Source: Nitrospiraceae bacterium UBA6905 (GTDB lineage: Bacteria > Nitrospirota > Thermodesulfovibrionia > Thermodesulfovibrionales > UBA6898). From it: a stretch of 48,997 bases of DNA. The notes beneath the pieces are model-generated. The model ran no database searches. It was not told where the DNA came from and saw nothing but the letters and a program-made list of their open reading frames with translations. This document shows, piece by piece, positions 33,200 to 39,897 of the stretch. Each line of letters starts with the position of its first letter. Position 1 is the stretch's first letter. A program made the position numbers and the translations under genes. The stretch covers positions 7,970-56,966 of the forward strand of contig DKBH01000007.1 in assembly GCA_002451165.1 (NCBI GenBank), in the 5' to 3' direction.

Positions 33200-33552
33200 T
33201 GGATCATTTTACCAATCCCCGGAATGTGGGGGATATGGAAGATGCCGACGGCATAGGAACTGAAGGTAATCCGACATGTGGTGACGCCATGAAGATCTAT
33301 ATAAAGGTCAAGGATGACCGCATTGTCGATGCCAAGTTCAAGACTTTTGGATGCGGCGCTGCAATTGCCGTGAGCAGTATGGTCACCGAAATGGTTAAGG
33401 GTAAGACGCTGGACGAAGCGCTCGCCATCTCCAAGGAAGCTGTGGCCAATGAGTTGGGAGGCCTCCCTCCGCAAAAAATGCACTGTTCGAACCTCGGTGC
33501 TGACGCCTTGAAAAAAGCGATAGAGGATTACCGGGCGAAAAAGAAGCGGTAA
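33181..33552 (+). CDS. iscU: iron-sulfur cluster scaffold IscU
   Basis: A 123-residue scaffold on which [2Fe-2S] clusters are assembled. It starts MYSEKVMDHFTNPRNVG and has the three cluster cysteines with the regulatory Asp: NPTCGDAM (Cys and Asp), KTFGCGAAIAVSS, and QKMHCSNL. The LPPQK before HCS is the HscA-recognition LPPVK-like motif. It overlaps the iscS-like gene, with GGAAGGTGG as ribosome binding site. The frame extends further up, but that portion is inside iscS. No hscA, hscB or fdx follows; tRNA-Ser comes next. Confidence 0.96.
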   Translation: MYSEKVMDHFTNPRNVGDMEDADGIGTEGNPTCGDAMKIYIKVKDDRIVDAKFKTFGCGAAIAVSSMVTEMVKGKTLDEALAISKEAVANELGGLPPQKMHCSNLGADALKKAIEDYRAKKKR

Positions 33553-33672
33553 TGCGCGGCTGCAGTTGCGCCTGGAATTTTTTCGATGCTGCGGGGATTG
33601 CTTTTTGGTGGTTACAGATGCCTTCGGCTTCCTTTACAAAGAAGAAACCGAGCTGTTAGAATACGCTGCTTT

Positions 33673-33764
33673 GGAGAGGTGGCCGAGTGGTCGAAGGCAG
33701 CCGCCTGCTAAGCGGTTGTGGGGGTAATACCCCACCCAGGGTTCGAATCCCTGCCTCTCCGCCA
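33673..33764 (+). tRNA. tRNA-Ser (GCT)
   Basis: A 92-nt class II tRNA starting GGAGAGG and closing with CCTCTCC, discriminator G and encoded CCA. The anticodon loop CTGCTAA gives GCT. The long variable arm (TTGTGGGGGTAATACCCCAC) is typical of tRNA-Ser, and the T-arm GGTTCGAATCC is standard. Confidence 0.97.
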
Positions 33765-33805
33765 CGGTACCGTGACGATAACGTAGTCAATAAAAGGAGG
33801 ATAAG

Positions 33806-34333
33806 ATGAAACAGCAGATGTTGGTAGCAGTATGTGGTATCGCTCTCGTTTTGGCCTTTGGTGCATGCAAGAAGAAAGAGGAAAAACCGGCTATGCCGCA
33901 GACTGGGGCACCGGGGCAGGGGCAGCAACTTCCTTCCGGACATCCGGAGGGACCTCAGGTGGCGATGCCGAAAGGGCAGACTTCGATTACAGTTCCCGAC
34001 AGCGTTAAAGGCAAGTGGAAAGCCGTTACGCTTGTCGTTGAAGATAAAGGAGCTAAAAAGAAGAATGAATACACGATTAATCTGAACAGTGATTTCAAGG
34101 TCCCGGGCTCAGACCTGAAGATAACGGTCGGCGAGTATCTTCCTGATTTCAAAATGGACGGCCTGAATATTACCTCGTCTTCCAATGAACCGAACAATCC
34201 TGCGGTTAACGTGAAAATATTTGAAAATGATAAAGAAGTGTTTAAGGGCTGGCTCTATTCGAAGTTCCCTGCGATCCATCCCTTCGAACATCCGAAATAT
34301 TCACTCACGCTGAAGGACGGTGTTAAGAAGTAG
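33806..34333 (+). CDS. DUF2155-type lipoprotein
   Basis: A 175-residue exported protein. The N-terminal signal ends in LAFGACKKKEEK, a lipobox with Cys21, so it is likely lipid-anchored. A Pro/Gly/Gln-rich linker (about residues 28-55) leads to a beta domain with KWKAVTLVVEDKG, LKITVGEYLPDFKMDGLNITS, NPAVNVKIFENDKEVFKGWLY and PFEHPKYSLTLKDGVKK. This is the pattern of DUF2155, a family of unknown role, often in cell-envelope proteins. The ribosome binding site AGGAGG is strong. It is bracketed by two tRNA genes. Confidence 0.8.
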   Translation: MKQQMLVAVCGIALVLAFGACKKKEEKPAMPQTGAPGQGQQLPSGHPEGPQVAMPKGQTSITVPDSVKGKWKAVTLVVEDKGAKKKNEYTINLNSDFKVPGSDLKITVGEYLPDFKMDGLNITSSSNEPNNPAVNVKIFENDKEVFKGWLYSKFPAIHPFEHPKYSLTLKDGVKK

Positions 34334-34352
34334 CCGGTTATTGACAGGATTT

Positions 34353-34429
34353 GCGCCCTTAGCTCAGCTGGATAGAGCGTCAGACTACGAATCTGCAGGC
34401 CGGGGGTTCGAATCCCTCAGGGCGCGCCA
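34353..34429 (+). tRNA. tRNA-Arg (ACG)
   Basis: A complete 77-nt tRNA. The acceptor GCGCCCT pairs with AGGGCGC, the D-arm is GCTCAGCTGGATAGAGC, the anticodon loop CTACGAA gives ACG, the T-arm has GGTTCGAATCC, and CCA is encoded after discriminator G. A34 of this tRNA is the substrate of TadA, encoded about 100 bp downstream. Confidence 0.98.
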
Positions 34430-34449
34430 CTTGGGAAGTACTCATCACA

Positions 34450-34480
34450 AAGGAGAGGAAACGGCATGTTTCCTCTCCTT
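34450..34480 (+). terminator. intrinsic terminator after tRNA-Arg
   Basis: The stem AAGGAGAGGAAAC pairs perfectly with GTTTCCTCTCCTT around the 5-nt loop GGCAT. It lies 20 nt after the tRNA and before tadA. The T-run after the stem is short. Confidence 0.75.
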
Positions 34481-34530
34481 GCATCTCGCCGTGTGAGGTT
34501 GTCATAACGGCATCGACGGACGCAGCTTTT

Positions 34531-34959
34531 ATGGACATTGCCCTGCAAGAGGCAGTCTTTGCCTTTCAGGAGGGTGAAGTCCCTGTGGGTGCCGTAATTG
34601 TCAGAGATGGCGTAATCGTCGGAAAAGCGCATAACCTTCGCGAGACGACCAAAGATCCCTCTGCGCATGCCGAGCTGCTTGCCCTGCGCGCGGCATCGTC
34701 ATCCTCGGACTCGTGGCGCATGTATGGCAGCACGCTCTACGTGACGAAAGAACCGTGCATTATGTGCTGCGGTGCTATCATCAACGCGCGGATTTCCCGT
34801 GTCGTCTACGGATGTCATGATATCAAAGCCGGGGGGGCGGTAAGTCTTTACCAGATACTTTCTGATAGCCGTCTCAACCACCGGGTAGCGGTGGTTTCAG
34901 GGGTGCGCGGAGAGGAGTGCGCAGCGCTGCTCCAGAGGTTTTTCAAGGAACGCAGATAG
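34531..34959 (+). CDS. tadA: tRNA-specific adenosine deaminase TadA
   Basis: Deaminates A34 to inosine in tRNA-Arg(ACG). The 142-residue protein has the cytidine-deaminase fold: GEVPVGAVIVRDG, zinc ligand and proton-transfer residues in DPSAHAELLALR, and the zinc cysteines in TKEPCIMCCGAI. It ends with QRFFKERR, as in the family. The open frame upstream has no other ATG, GTG or TTG, so ATG 34531 is the start, though it is a few residues shorter than usual. Its substrate tRNA gene lies about 100 bp upstream. Confidence 0.95.
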   Translation: MDIALQEAVFAFQEGEVPVGAVIVRDGVIVGKAHNLRETTKDPSAHAELLALRAASSSSDSWRMYGSTLYVTKEPCIMCCGAIINARISRVVYGCHDIKAGGAVSLYQILSDSRLNHRVAVVSGVRGEECAALLQRFFKERR

Positions 34960-35001
34960 TTTTCCTCGTCTCGTCTGCTCATGATATAATCCCAGCAAGC
35001 C

Positions 35002-35388
35002 ATGGCAGAGCTGGGAATAAATGAGCTAGACATTATCTTTGACTCGACCTATGACGGCATGGTCGCCGTTAACAACGACGGCATTGTGACGCTCTTCAAT
35101 AAGGCTGCAGAGCGGATAACGGGACTCCGAGTTCGGGAAGTACTGAGACAACCCGCAGTCCGCTTCATTCCGAACATCCGTCTCCATATTGTGCTGGCAG
35201 AAGGGGCTGCCGAGATCGGCCAAGAACAGCATTTGGAAAATACCGTCGTTATTACTAATCGTGTGCCGATACGTGATGTACAGAGCGAAGTGCGAGGTGC
35301 TTTTGCGATTTTTCGCGGTATTACCGAAATGAACCCACTCCCCAGGACTAAAGTACAGGGAGAGGGTTCTTTCAATGAAAATAGGTAG
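35002..35388 (+). pseudogene. truncated PAS-domain gene ending in the hairpin repeat
   Basis: A 128-codon frame. Residues 5-110 are a PAS domain (IIFDSTYDGMVAVNNDGIV, TLFNKAAERITGL, then VRGAFAIFRGITEMN) of the type that precedes the AAA+ domain of sigma-54 activators or a histidine kinase. The consensus continuation after FRDITE is absent. Instead the last about 20 codons are encoded by the hairpin repeat at 35326-35373, and no output domain follows. The first part is well preserved, so truncation may be recent. It could still be expressed as a lone PAS protein. Confidence 0.65.
35326..35373. repeat. hairpin repeat, copy B
   Basis: Related to 30114-30160. It shares GAAATGAACCCACTCC at the left, AAAG in the loop, and GGGAG/GGGTTC at the right, but its arms have diverged. 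It forms the 3' end of the PAS reading frame, which marks it as an insertion point or a scar left by a mobile element. Confidence 0.65.
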
Positions 35389-35601
35389 TTGAATCAACTA
35401 ATATAATATTTTACTTTAAATTTAAATGATTGGCATGACCCGTGCTGAATCGCAAGGAAAAACACTGGTCGGATATGAAAATCGGCATTTAGTCTGCGCT
35501 GCCATTATGCAGAACATATTTGTGGCGTTTGCACCGCCTCTTGTCTTTCACTACAGGATTCGCTCTTTTAGAAAATTCCGCAATACTGACGAGCCTTCAT
35601 A
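35389..35601. other. intergenic remnant with a hydrogenase-like CGVC motif
   Basis: There is no intact gene. One plus-strand frame between stops at 35476 and 35571 reads HYAEHICGVCTASCLSL. This resembles the N-terminal NiFe-ligand motif region (RxCGxCxxxH) of [NiFe] hydrogenase large subunits but lacks the following His. It shares the ten bases TGTGGCGTTT with the functional copy at 40078-40087. It may be a fossil or chance. Confidence 0.3.
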
Positions 35602-36021
35602 TCAGTCTTCAACAATCCGGTAGGTGAATCGAATCTGTGCTGAATGTTCAAGGGTAGCCTTCACAGAACAATATTTGTCCATCGAAAGCTGGACTGACCG
35701 TTTCACTGCTTCGTCCGAAATATTTCTACCCCGGATGATATATTCAATAGAGATTTCGGTATACCTATGCGGATAGTCATCCGCCATAGTGCCGCTTACG
35801 CGAGCTTCAAAACCGGTAACATCCTGTTTCTTTTTCTTGAGGATCGATATAATATCCATGCCTGAGCAGCCTCCTATGCCCATGAGGAGCAGTTCCATAG
35901 GACGAGAACCGGTATTGCTTCCGCCGGCATCTGGTCCTGCATCCATGACAACGGCATGTCCTGAGTCAGACGATGCAACAAACTGCATCCCTGTCACGTA
36001 CGTTACTTTAGCCTCGGGCAT
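35602..36021 (-). CDS. OsmC/YhfA-family protein
   Basis: A 139-residue OsmC-superfamily protein (organic hydroperoxide reductase fold). It shows VMDAGPDAGGSNTGSRPMELLLMGIGGCSGMDII, with one redox Cys in GGCSGMD at about residue 54, and the C-terminal MDKYCSVKATLEHSAQI with the second Cys at about 117. This form, with SxxPxELLLxxxGGCxGxD and YCSV, is that of the YhfA group rather than true Ohr. The role is probably thiol-based detoxification, not proven. It is transcribed toward the PAS remnant. Confidence 0.88.
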   Translation of the reverse strand: MPEAKVTYVTGMQFVASSDSGHAVVMDAGPDAGGSNTGSRPMELLLMGIGGCSGMDIISILKKKKQDVTGFEARVSGTMADDYPHRYTEISIEYIIRGRNISDEAVKRSVQLSMDKYCSVKATLEHSAQIRFTYRIVED

Positions 36022-36126
36022 GTATCACCTCTTTCCTTCGGATATTAGAACCCAACCGGGAATATAAGTGCAGTCACGAGCTGCGGTTCTCACTCTGGTA
36101 TGATCTTCACGAAAATAAGTGTCAGT

Positions 36127-36246
36127 TTACTCCGTACCGACGAAATACATTTTCCAATAAAGCAGTACTATGCTATAGATAGCGATACCGGCAACAAGAC
36201 CGATGATGAACCAGACCAGCCATTGACGATCCTTCTGTTTGTCCAT
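36127..36246 (-). CDS. 39-residue single-span membrane protein
   Basis: A short frame with an excellent ribosome binding site (AGGAGGT, 4 nt before ATG 36246). The product has a charged N-terminus (MDKQKDRQW), one hydrophobic helix (LVWFIIGLVAGIAIYSIVLL) and a YWKMYFVGTE tail. Positively charged residues at the start suggest the C-terminus is outside. It is divergent from the hydrogenase operon with 380 bp between. I do not recognise the family. It could be a small accessory subunit of a respiratory complex. Confidence 0.7.
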   Translation of the reverse strand: MDKQKDRQWLVWFIIGLVAGIAIYSIVLLYWKMYFVGTE

Positions 36247-36628
36247 GAGTACCTCCTATGGTCTCGTGCGACCATTATACTATATGCATGAAAACATGTT
36301 AATAAAAATAATGGCACAGCTTATACGGGAATTGCACGCAAGTGTGAGCATGTAATTTACAATTATATTGCTGAAAGATAAGGCAAAAAGAGGGAAATCA
36401 GGTTGCAAAATAATAATTGCCTTTTCTTTTTGTTAATAGTATATTGATAACCATATTTTAATTATTTATAAGTAAATATTATAGGTTCCACGAGCATAGA
36501 GGACGACGTATTTTGCATATTAACGGGAAGGACGTAATCTTTTACTGAGCCGTACTTTTTTTCGCTGTCTCAAAATATTCAGATGTCTGATCGCAACTAA
36601 ATATCGAATACGCTGAAAGGGGAAAAGT
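36247..36628. other. AT-rich divergent control region upstream of the hydrogenase operon
   Basis: A 380-bp stretch without a gene, much richer in A and T than its surroundings, with runs such as TTTTAATTATTTATAAG. It contains a likely promoter toward the hydrogenase genes (see 36444-36472) and presumably one toward the small membrane protein. I saw no clear operator palindrome. Confidence 0.6.
36444..36472 (+). promoter_or_regulatory. candidate promoter of the hydrogenase operon
   Basis: TTGATA and TATAAG are separated by 17 nt in an AT-rich context, giving a leader of about 150 nt before the small-subunit ATG. The match is fair, but AT-richness makes chance hits more likely here. Confidence 0.45.
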
Positions 36629-37765
36629 ATGAGAATCGATCAGGAAAGCATCGAACATGACAACATCGCCGGTCTTTCTCGACGAGACTTCGTGAAGTTC
36701 TGTAGCACACTCGCCGTTGGCATGGGCCTTCCCGTGGGCATGGGAGCCCAGATTGCCGAAGCGGTAACTGTCCAGAAGCGTCCTCCCGTACTTTGGCTTT
36801 CTGCGCAGGAATGCACGGGCTGTACAGAAACCCTTTTGAGAACGAGCCATCCTACTTTGGAAAAGCTTATCCTCGAGCTGATTTCTCTTGAATATCATGA
36901 GACACTTCTTGTGGGCGCGGGAAGACAGGCTGAGGATTGGCGTGAAAAGTCGATGAAGGAGAATAAGGGAAAGTACATATTGGTTGTTGACGGTTCTATC
37001 CCGACGAAGGATAATGGAATTTACTGTAAGATCGGAGGCAAAACGGCACTGGCTTTGTTGGGTGAGATGGCCGCAGATGCTGCCGCGGTCATCGCAATCG
37101 GATCGTGTGCGTCCTGGGGCGGCGTACCCTCTGCTGATCCTAATCCCACGGGTGCAACTCCTGCACACGAAGTCCTGAAGAGCAGGGGTATCAAGACCCC
37201 GGTGGTAAATATTCCCGGTTGCCCCCCTAATCCTTATAATTTTCTTTCGACCGTACTTTATTTCGTGACCTTTAAGAAGCTTCCCGAACTTGATGATCAG
37301 AGTCGTCCCAAATTTGCCTATGGCAGGTTGATCCACGAAAATTGCGAGCGCAGACCTCATTTTGATGCCGGCAGGTTCGCAATCCAGTTCGGCGACGAGG
37401 GTCATAGAAAAGGGTATTGCCTCTATAAATTAGGCTGCAAAGGTCCGGAGACGTTCGCTAACTGTCCCATTCAGCTTTTTAATGATGTCGGTTCAGGAGC
37501 ATGGCCGGTCGGTACGGGTCATCCCTGTTTCGGATGCTCGGAAAAGGGAGTCGGCTTTACCCTGCCGCTTCACTCGCCGGCGCGCCCGAAGTACGTTACT
37601 CCGCCGAGCATCTTCCCCGGTATCGAAGCTCACAAATCGGGTGGTGCAAGCATAGCTGCAGCTGCCGTAGTTGCAGGTCTTGCCGGCGCTGCACTCGGGG
37701 CCGGAGCCGTGACGGTCAAGAAGCTGGGTGAAAAGGAAGAGGGCCGGAAAGGCACAGAGGAGTAA
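36629..37765 (+). CDS. [NiFe] hydrogenase small subunit, Tat-exported, membrane-anchored
   Basis: The 378-residue electron-transfer subunit has three Fe-S clusters. A Tat signal (LSRRDFVKFCSTLAVGMG) is followed by ligands of the proximal cluster (SAQECTGCTETLLR, IGSCASWGGVP, NIPGCPPNP). The His and Cys ligands of the distal and medial clusters follow (LIHENCERRPHF, GYCLYKLGCKGPETFANC, HPCFGCSEKGVGF). The end has a hydrophobic helix (SIAAAAVVAGLAGAALGAGAV) and a charged tail, so the complex is fixed to the periplasmic side of the membrane. It is first in the operon, with the HybA-like gene 3 nt later. Order and partners (small, HybA, HybB, large) match Hyb-type group 1 enzymes. Confidence 0.97.
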   Translation: MRIDQESIEHDNIAGLSRRDFVKFCSTLAVGMGLPVGMGAQIAEAVTVQKRPPVLWLSAQECTGCTETLLRTSHPTLEKLILELISLEYHETLLVGAGRQAEDWREKSMKENKGKYILVVDGSIPTKDNGIYCKIGGKTALALLGEMAADAAAVIAIGSCASWGGVPSADPNPTGATPAHEVLKSRGIKTPVVNIPGCPPNPYNFLSTVLYFVTFKKLPELDDQSRPKFAYGRLIHENCERRPHFDAGRFAIQFGDEGHRKGYCLYKLGCKGPETFANCPIQLFNDVGSGAWPVGTGHPCFGCSEKGVGFTLPLHSPARPKYVTPPSIFPGIEAHKSGGASIAAAAVVAGLAGAALGAGAVTVKKLGEKEEGRKGTEE

Positions 37766-37768
37766 GCC

Positions 37769-38740
37769 ATGAATATCAAAAGAAGAGACTTTCTGAAAGT
37801 TGTCGCCGGCAGTAGTCTCTTGCTTGCTTCCGGTGATGTTGCTTTTGCACGAACTGCCAAGAAACTGCCGCCAAGTGCGGTAGGCATTCTTTATGATGCT
37901 ACCGTCTGTATAGGATGCAAGGCCTGTCAAAATGCCTGCAAGCAGTACAATGAAATGCCCGCAGAACATACTGCTCCTGAGCAGATCTGGGACGATCCGG
38001 TCGATCTTTCGGGAAAGACGCTGAATATCATAAAGGCATACAAGAACGGCACCGGAGCTACAAAGGATGCCGAGATAAACGGCTACTCCTTCGTGAAACG
38101 CCATTGCATGCACTGCATCGATCCCTCCTGCGTTTCTGCCTGCCCCGTCACAGCGCTTGACAAGAAATCAGACAACGGTGTCGTAACCTACAACAAAAAT
38201 GCTTGTATAGGCTGCAGATACTGCCAAATTGCCTGCCCTTACAACATTCCGAGGTTCGAATGGGACGATCCTTTCCCGCAGATACGAAAATGCCAGCTTT
38301 GCGATCATCGTTATAAGGAAGGCAAGTTTTCAGCATGCTGCGAGTTTTGTCCCACGGGCGCTTCAATTTTCGGCAAAGTGATTGATCTTCTGGCAGAGGC
38401 CAAGAAGCGATTGACACTAAAGCCGGGAGACTATTATCACTACCCGGTTGCTCATGTTACATCCAGGGAGACATCCTATCGTCCTGTCTCCATTTACCTT
38501 AACCATGTTTACGGAGAGAAGGAGGGGGGAGGTACGCAATATCTGCTGCTGTCTGGGGTACCCTTTGCAAAACTCGGCCTTCCTGTCCTTTCCGAAGACT
38601 CTGCCGCGAATCGGTCAGAGACGCTTCAGCATACTCTTTATTACGGGCTGATTGCCCCGATCACTTTTCTGGGCGGCCTGATGTATGCCGTATATCGCAA
38701 CACCAGAAAGGAACACGAGGATAAAGGAGACAAGTTATGA
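37769..38740 (+). CDS. HybA-like 4x[4Fe-4S] hydrogenase subunit
   Basis: A 323-residue Tat-exported ferredoxin subunit linking the hydrogenase to the membrane protein. The signal RRDFLKVVAGSSLLLASG is followed by four clusters: CIGCKACQNACKQ, HCMHCIDPSCVSACP, CIGCRYCQIACPYNIP, and CQLCDHRYKEGKFSACCEFCPTGA. A C-terminal transmembrane helix (YYGLIAPITFLGGLMYAVYR) anchors it, as in E. coli HybA. Its stop overlaps the start of the HybB-like gene (ATGA). Confidence 0.95.
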   Translation: MNIKRRDFLKVVAGSSLLLASGDVAFARTAKKLPPSAVGILYDATVCIGCKACQNACKQYNEMPAEHTAPEQIWDDPVDLSGKTLNIIKAYKNGTGATKDAEINGYSFVKRHCMHCIDPSCVSACPVTALDKKSDNGVVTYNKNACIGCRYCQIACPYNIPRFEWDDPFPQIRKCQLCDHRYKEGKFSACCEFCPTGASIFGKVIDLLAEAKKRLTLKPGDYYHYPVAHVTSRETSYRPVSIYLNHVYGEKEGGGTQYLLLSGVPFAKLGLPVLSEDSAANRSETLQHTLYYGLIAPITFLGGLMYAVYRNTRKEHEDKGDKL

Positions 38741-39876
38741 CAGCAGAACAAAAGCCTATCGGCGGGAAAATAGTTACCAAGACATTCCTCATCTGCCTTT
38801 TCTTTGTTGTCATTGCCGGTATTCTGCTGGTGAAGAGGTTCATATACGGCATCGGCGCAGTGAGCAACATGAGCGACGGTTATCCTTGGGGCATCTGGAT
38901 CGCGTACGACGTAGTTGTGGGCACAGCCTTTGCGTGCGGTGGATATGCCGTGGCGATGCTGGTCTACGTTTTCAATAAAGGTGAATATCATCCTCTCGTT
39001 CGGCCGGCACTTCTTGCCAGTGTATTCGGCTATACCCTTGCAGGCGTCTCGATTTTCTTTGACATTGGAAGGTATTGGCAGGCTTACAACCTGATCGTAC
39101 CAAAATACTCACAGCTCAACTCAGTGATGTTCGAAGTAGCTCTCTGCGTGTCCACGTACATCATTGTATTGTGGATTGAATTCATGCCCTCCTTCTTTGA
39201 TTGGCTTAACAAGCCGCAGCTGCTCCGAACCTTGCATAAGGTTCTCTTTGCGTTTATTGCGTTTGGTGTTCTGCTGCCAACCATGCACCAGTCGTCGCTC
39301 GGACTCCTTGTCTATATTGCAGGAGAAAAAATATCGCCCTTGTGGCAGACGCCTTTTCTGCCCTTGCTCTTTCTTATTACTGCCATCACGATGGGATATT
39401 CTGTTGTCATCTTCGAGTCAGTCACCTCGTCACTCGCATTCAAAAGGGATATGGAGATACCGCTTCTTGCCAAACTTTCGGGCTTCATTCCTCCGATGCT
39501 GGGCGTCTACCTCGCCGTTCGATTCTGGGATCTGGTCGGACGGAACAGTCTGGGCCTGGCGTTTACAGGAACACTTCAGGGGAACCTGTTCCTTATAGAA
39601 AATATTTTGTATCTGATCCCGACGATTGCTCTATTATCGCCGATCAAAAGGACAAACCCTCGTTGGCTCTTCATTTCAGCGGTATCCATGTTGTTGGCGG
39701 GGGGAATATACCGTTTTAACACTTTTTTGGTCGGATTCGATCCCGGTCCGGGATGGCATTATTTCCCATCTTTCTCGGAGCTCATGATCACCTTTGGTAT
39801 GATCGCGATCGAGATCATGGGGTATACCATATTGGTGAAGAAATTACCGGTATTGCCTGACATCAAGCATGCATAA
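38737..39876 (+). CDS. HybB/NrfD-like integral membrane subunit
   Basis: A 379-residue protein with about ten transmembrane helices of the NrfD/PsrC family. This family passes electrons between periplasmic Fe-S subunits and menaquinone and can couple this to proton movement. It includes SDGYPWGIWIAYDVVVGTAF, typical of HybB, FFDIGRYWQAYNL, and LPTMHQSSLGLL. Polar residues inside helices (for example the Trp-Ile-Ala-Tyr-Asp segment) are those conserved in the family. No haem is needed. It is coupled to the HybA-like gene and followed 21 nt later by the large subunit. Confidence 0.94.
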   Translation: MTAEQKPIGGKIVTKTFLICLFFVVIAGILLVKRFIYGIGAVSNMSDGYPWGIWIAYDVVVGTAFACGGYAVAMLVYVFNKGEYHPLVRPALLASVFGYTLAGVSIFFDIGRYWQAYNLIVPKYSQLNSVMFEVALCVSTYIIVLWIEFMPSFFDWLNKPQLLRTLHKVLFAFIAFGVLLPTMHQSSLGLLVYIAGEKISPLWQTPFLPLLFLITAITMGYSVVIFESVTSSLAFKRDMEIPLLAKLSGFIPPMLGVYLAVRFWDLVGRNSLGLAFTGTLQGNLFLIENILYLIPTIALLSPIKRTNPRWLFISAVSMLLAGGIYRFNTFLVGFDPGPGWHYFPSFSELMITFGMIAIEIMGYTILVKKLPVLPDIKHA

Positions 39877-39897
39877 ATACAGTAGGAGGATAACTCT

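Noticed and set aside
35426..35623. A 65-residue plus-strand protein after the PAS remnant
   Set aside because: No ribosome binding site or domain, and it ends antisense to osmC. The hydrogenase-like motif lies in a different frame of the same stretch.
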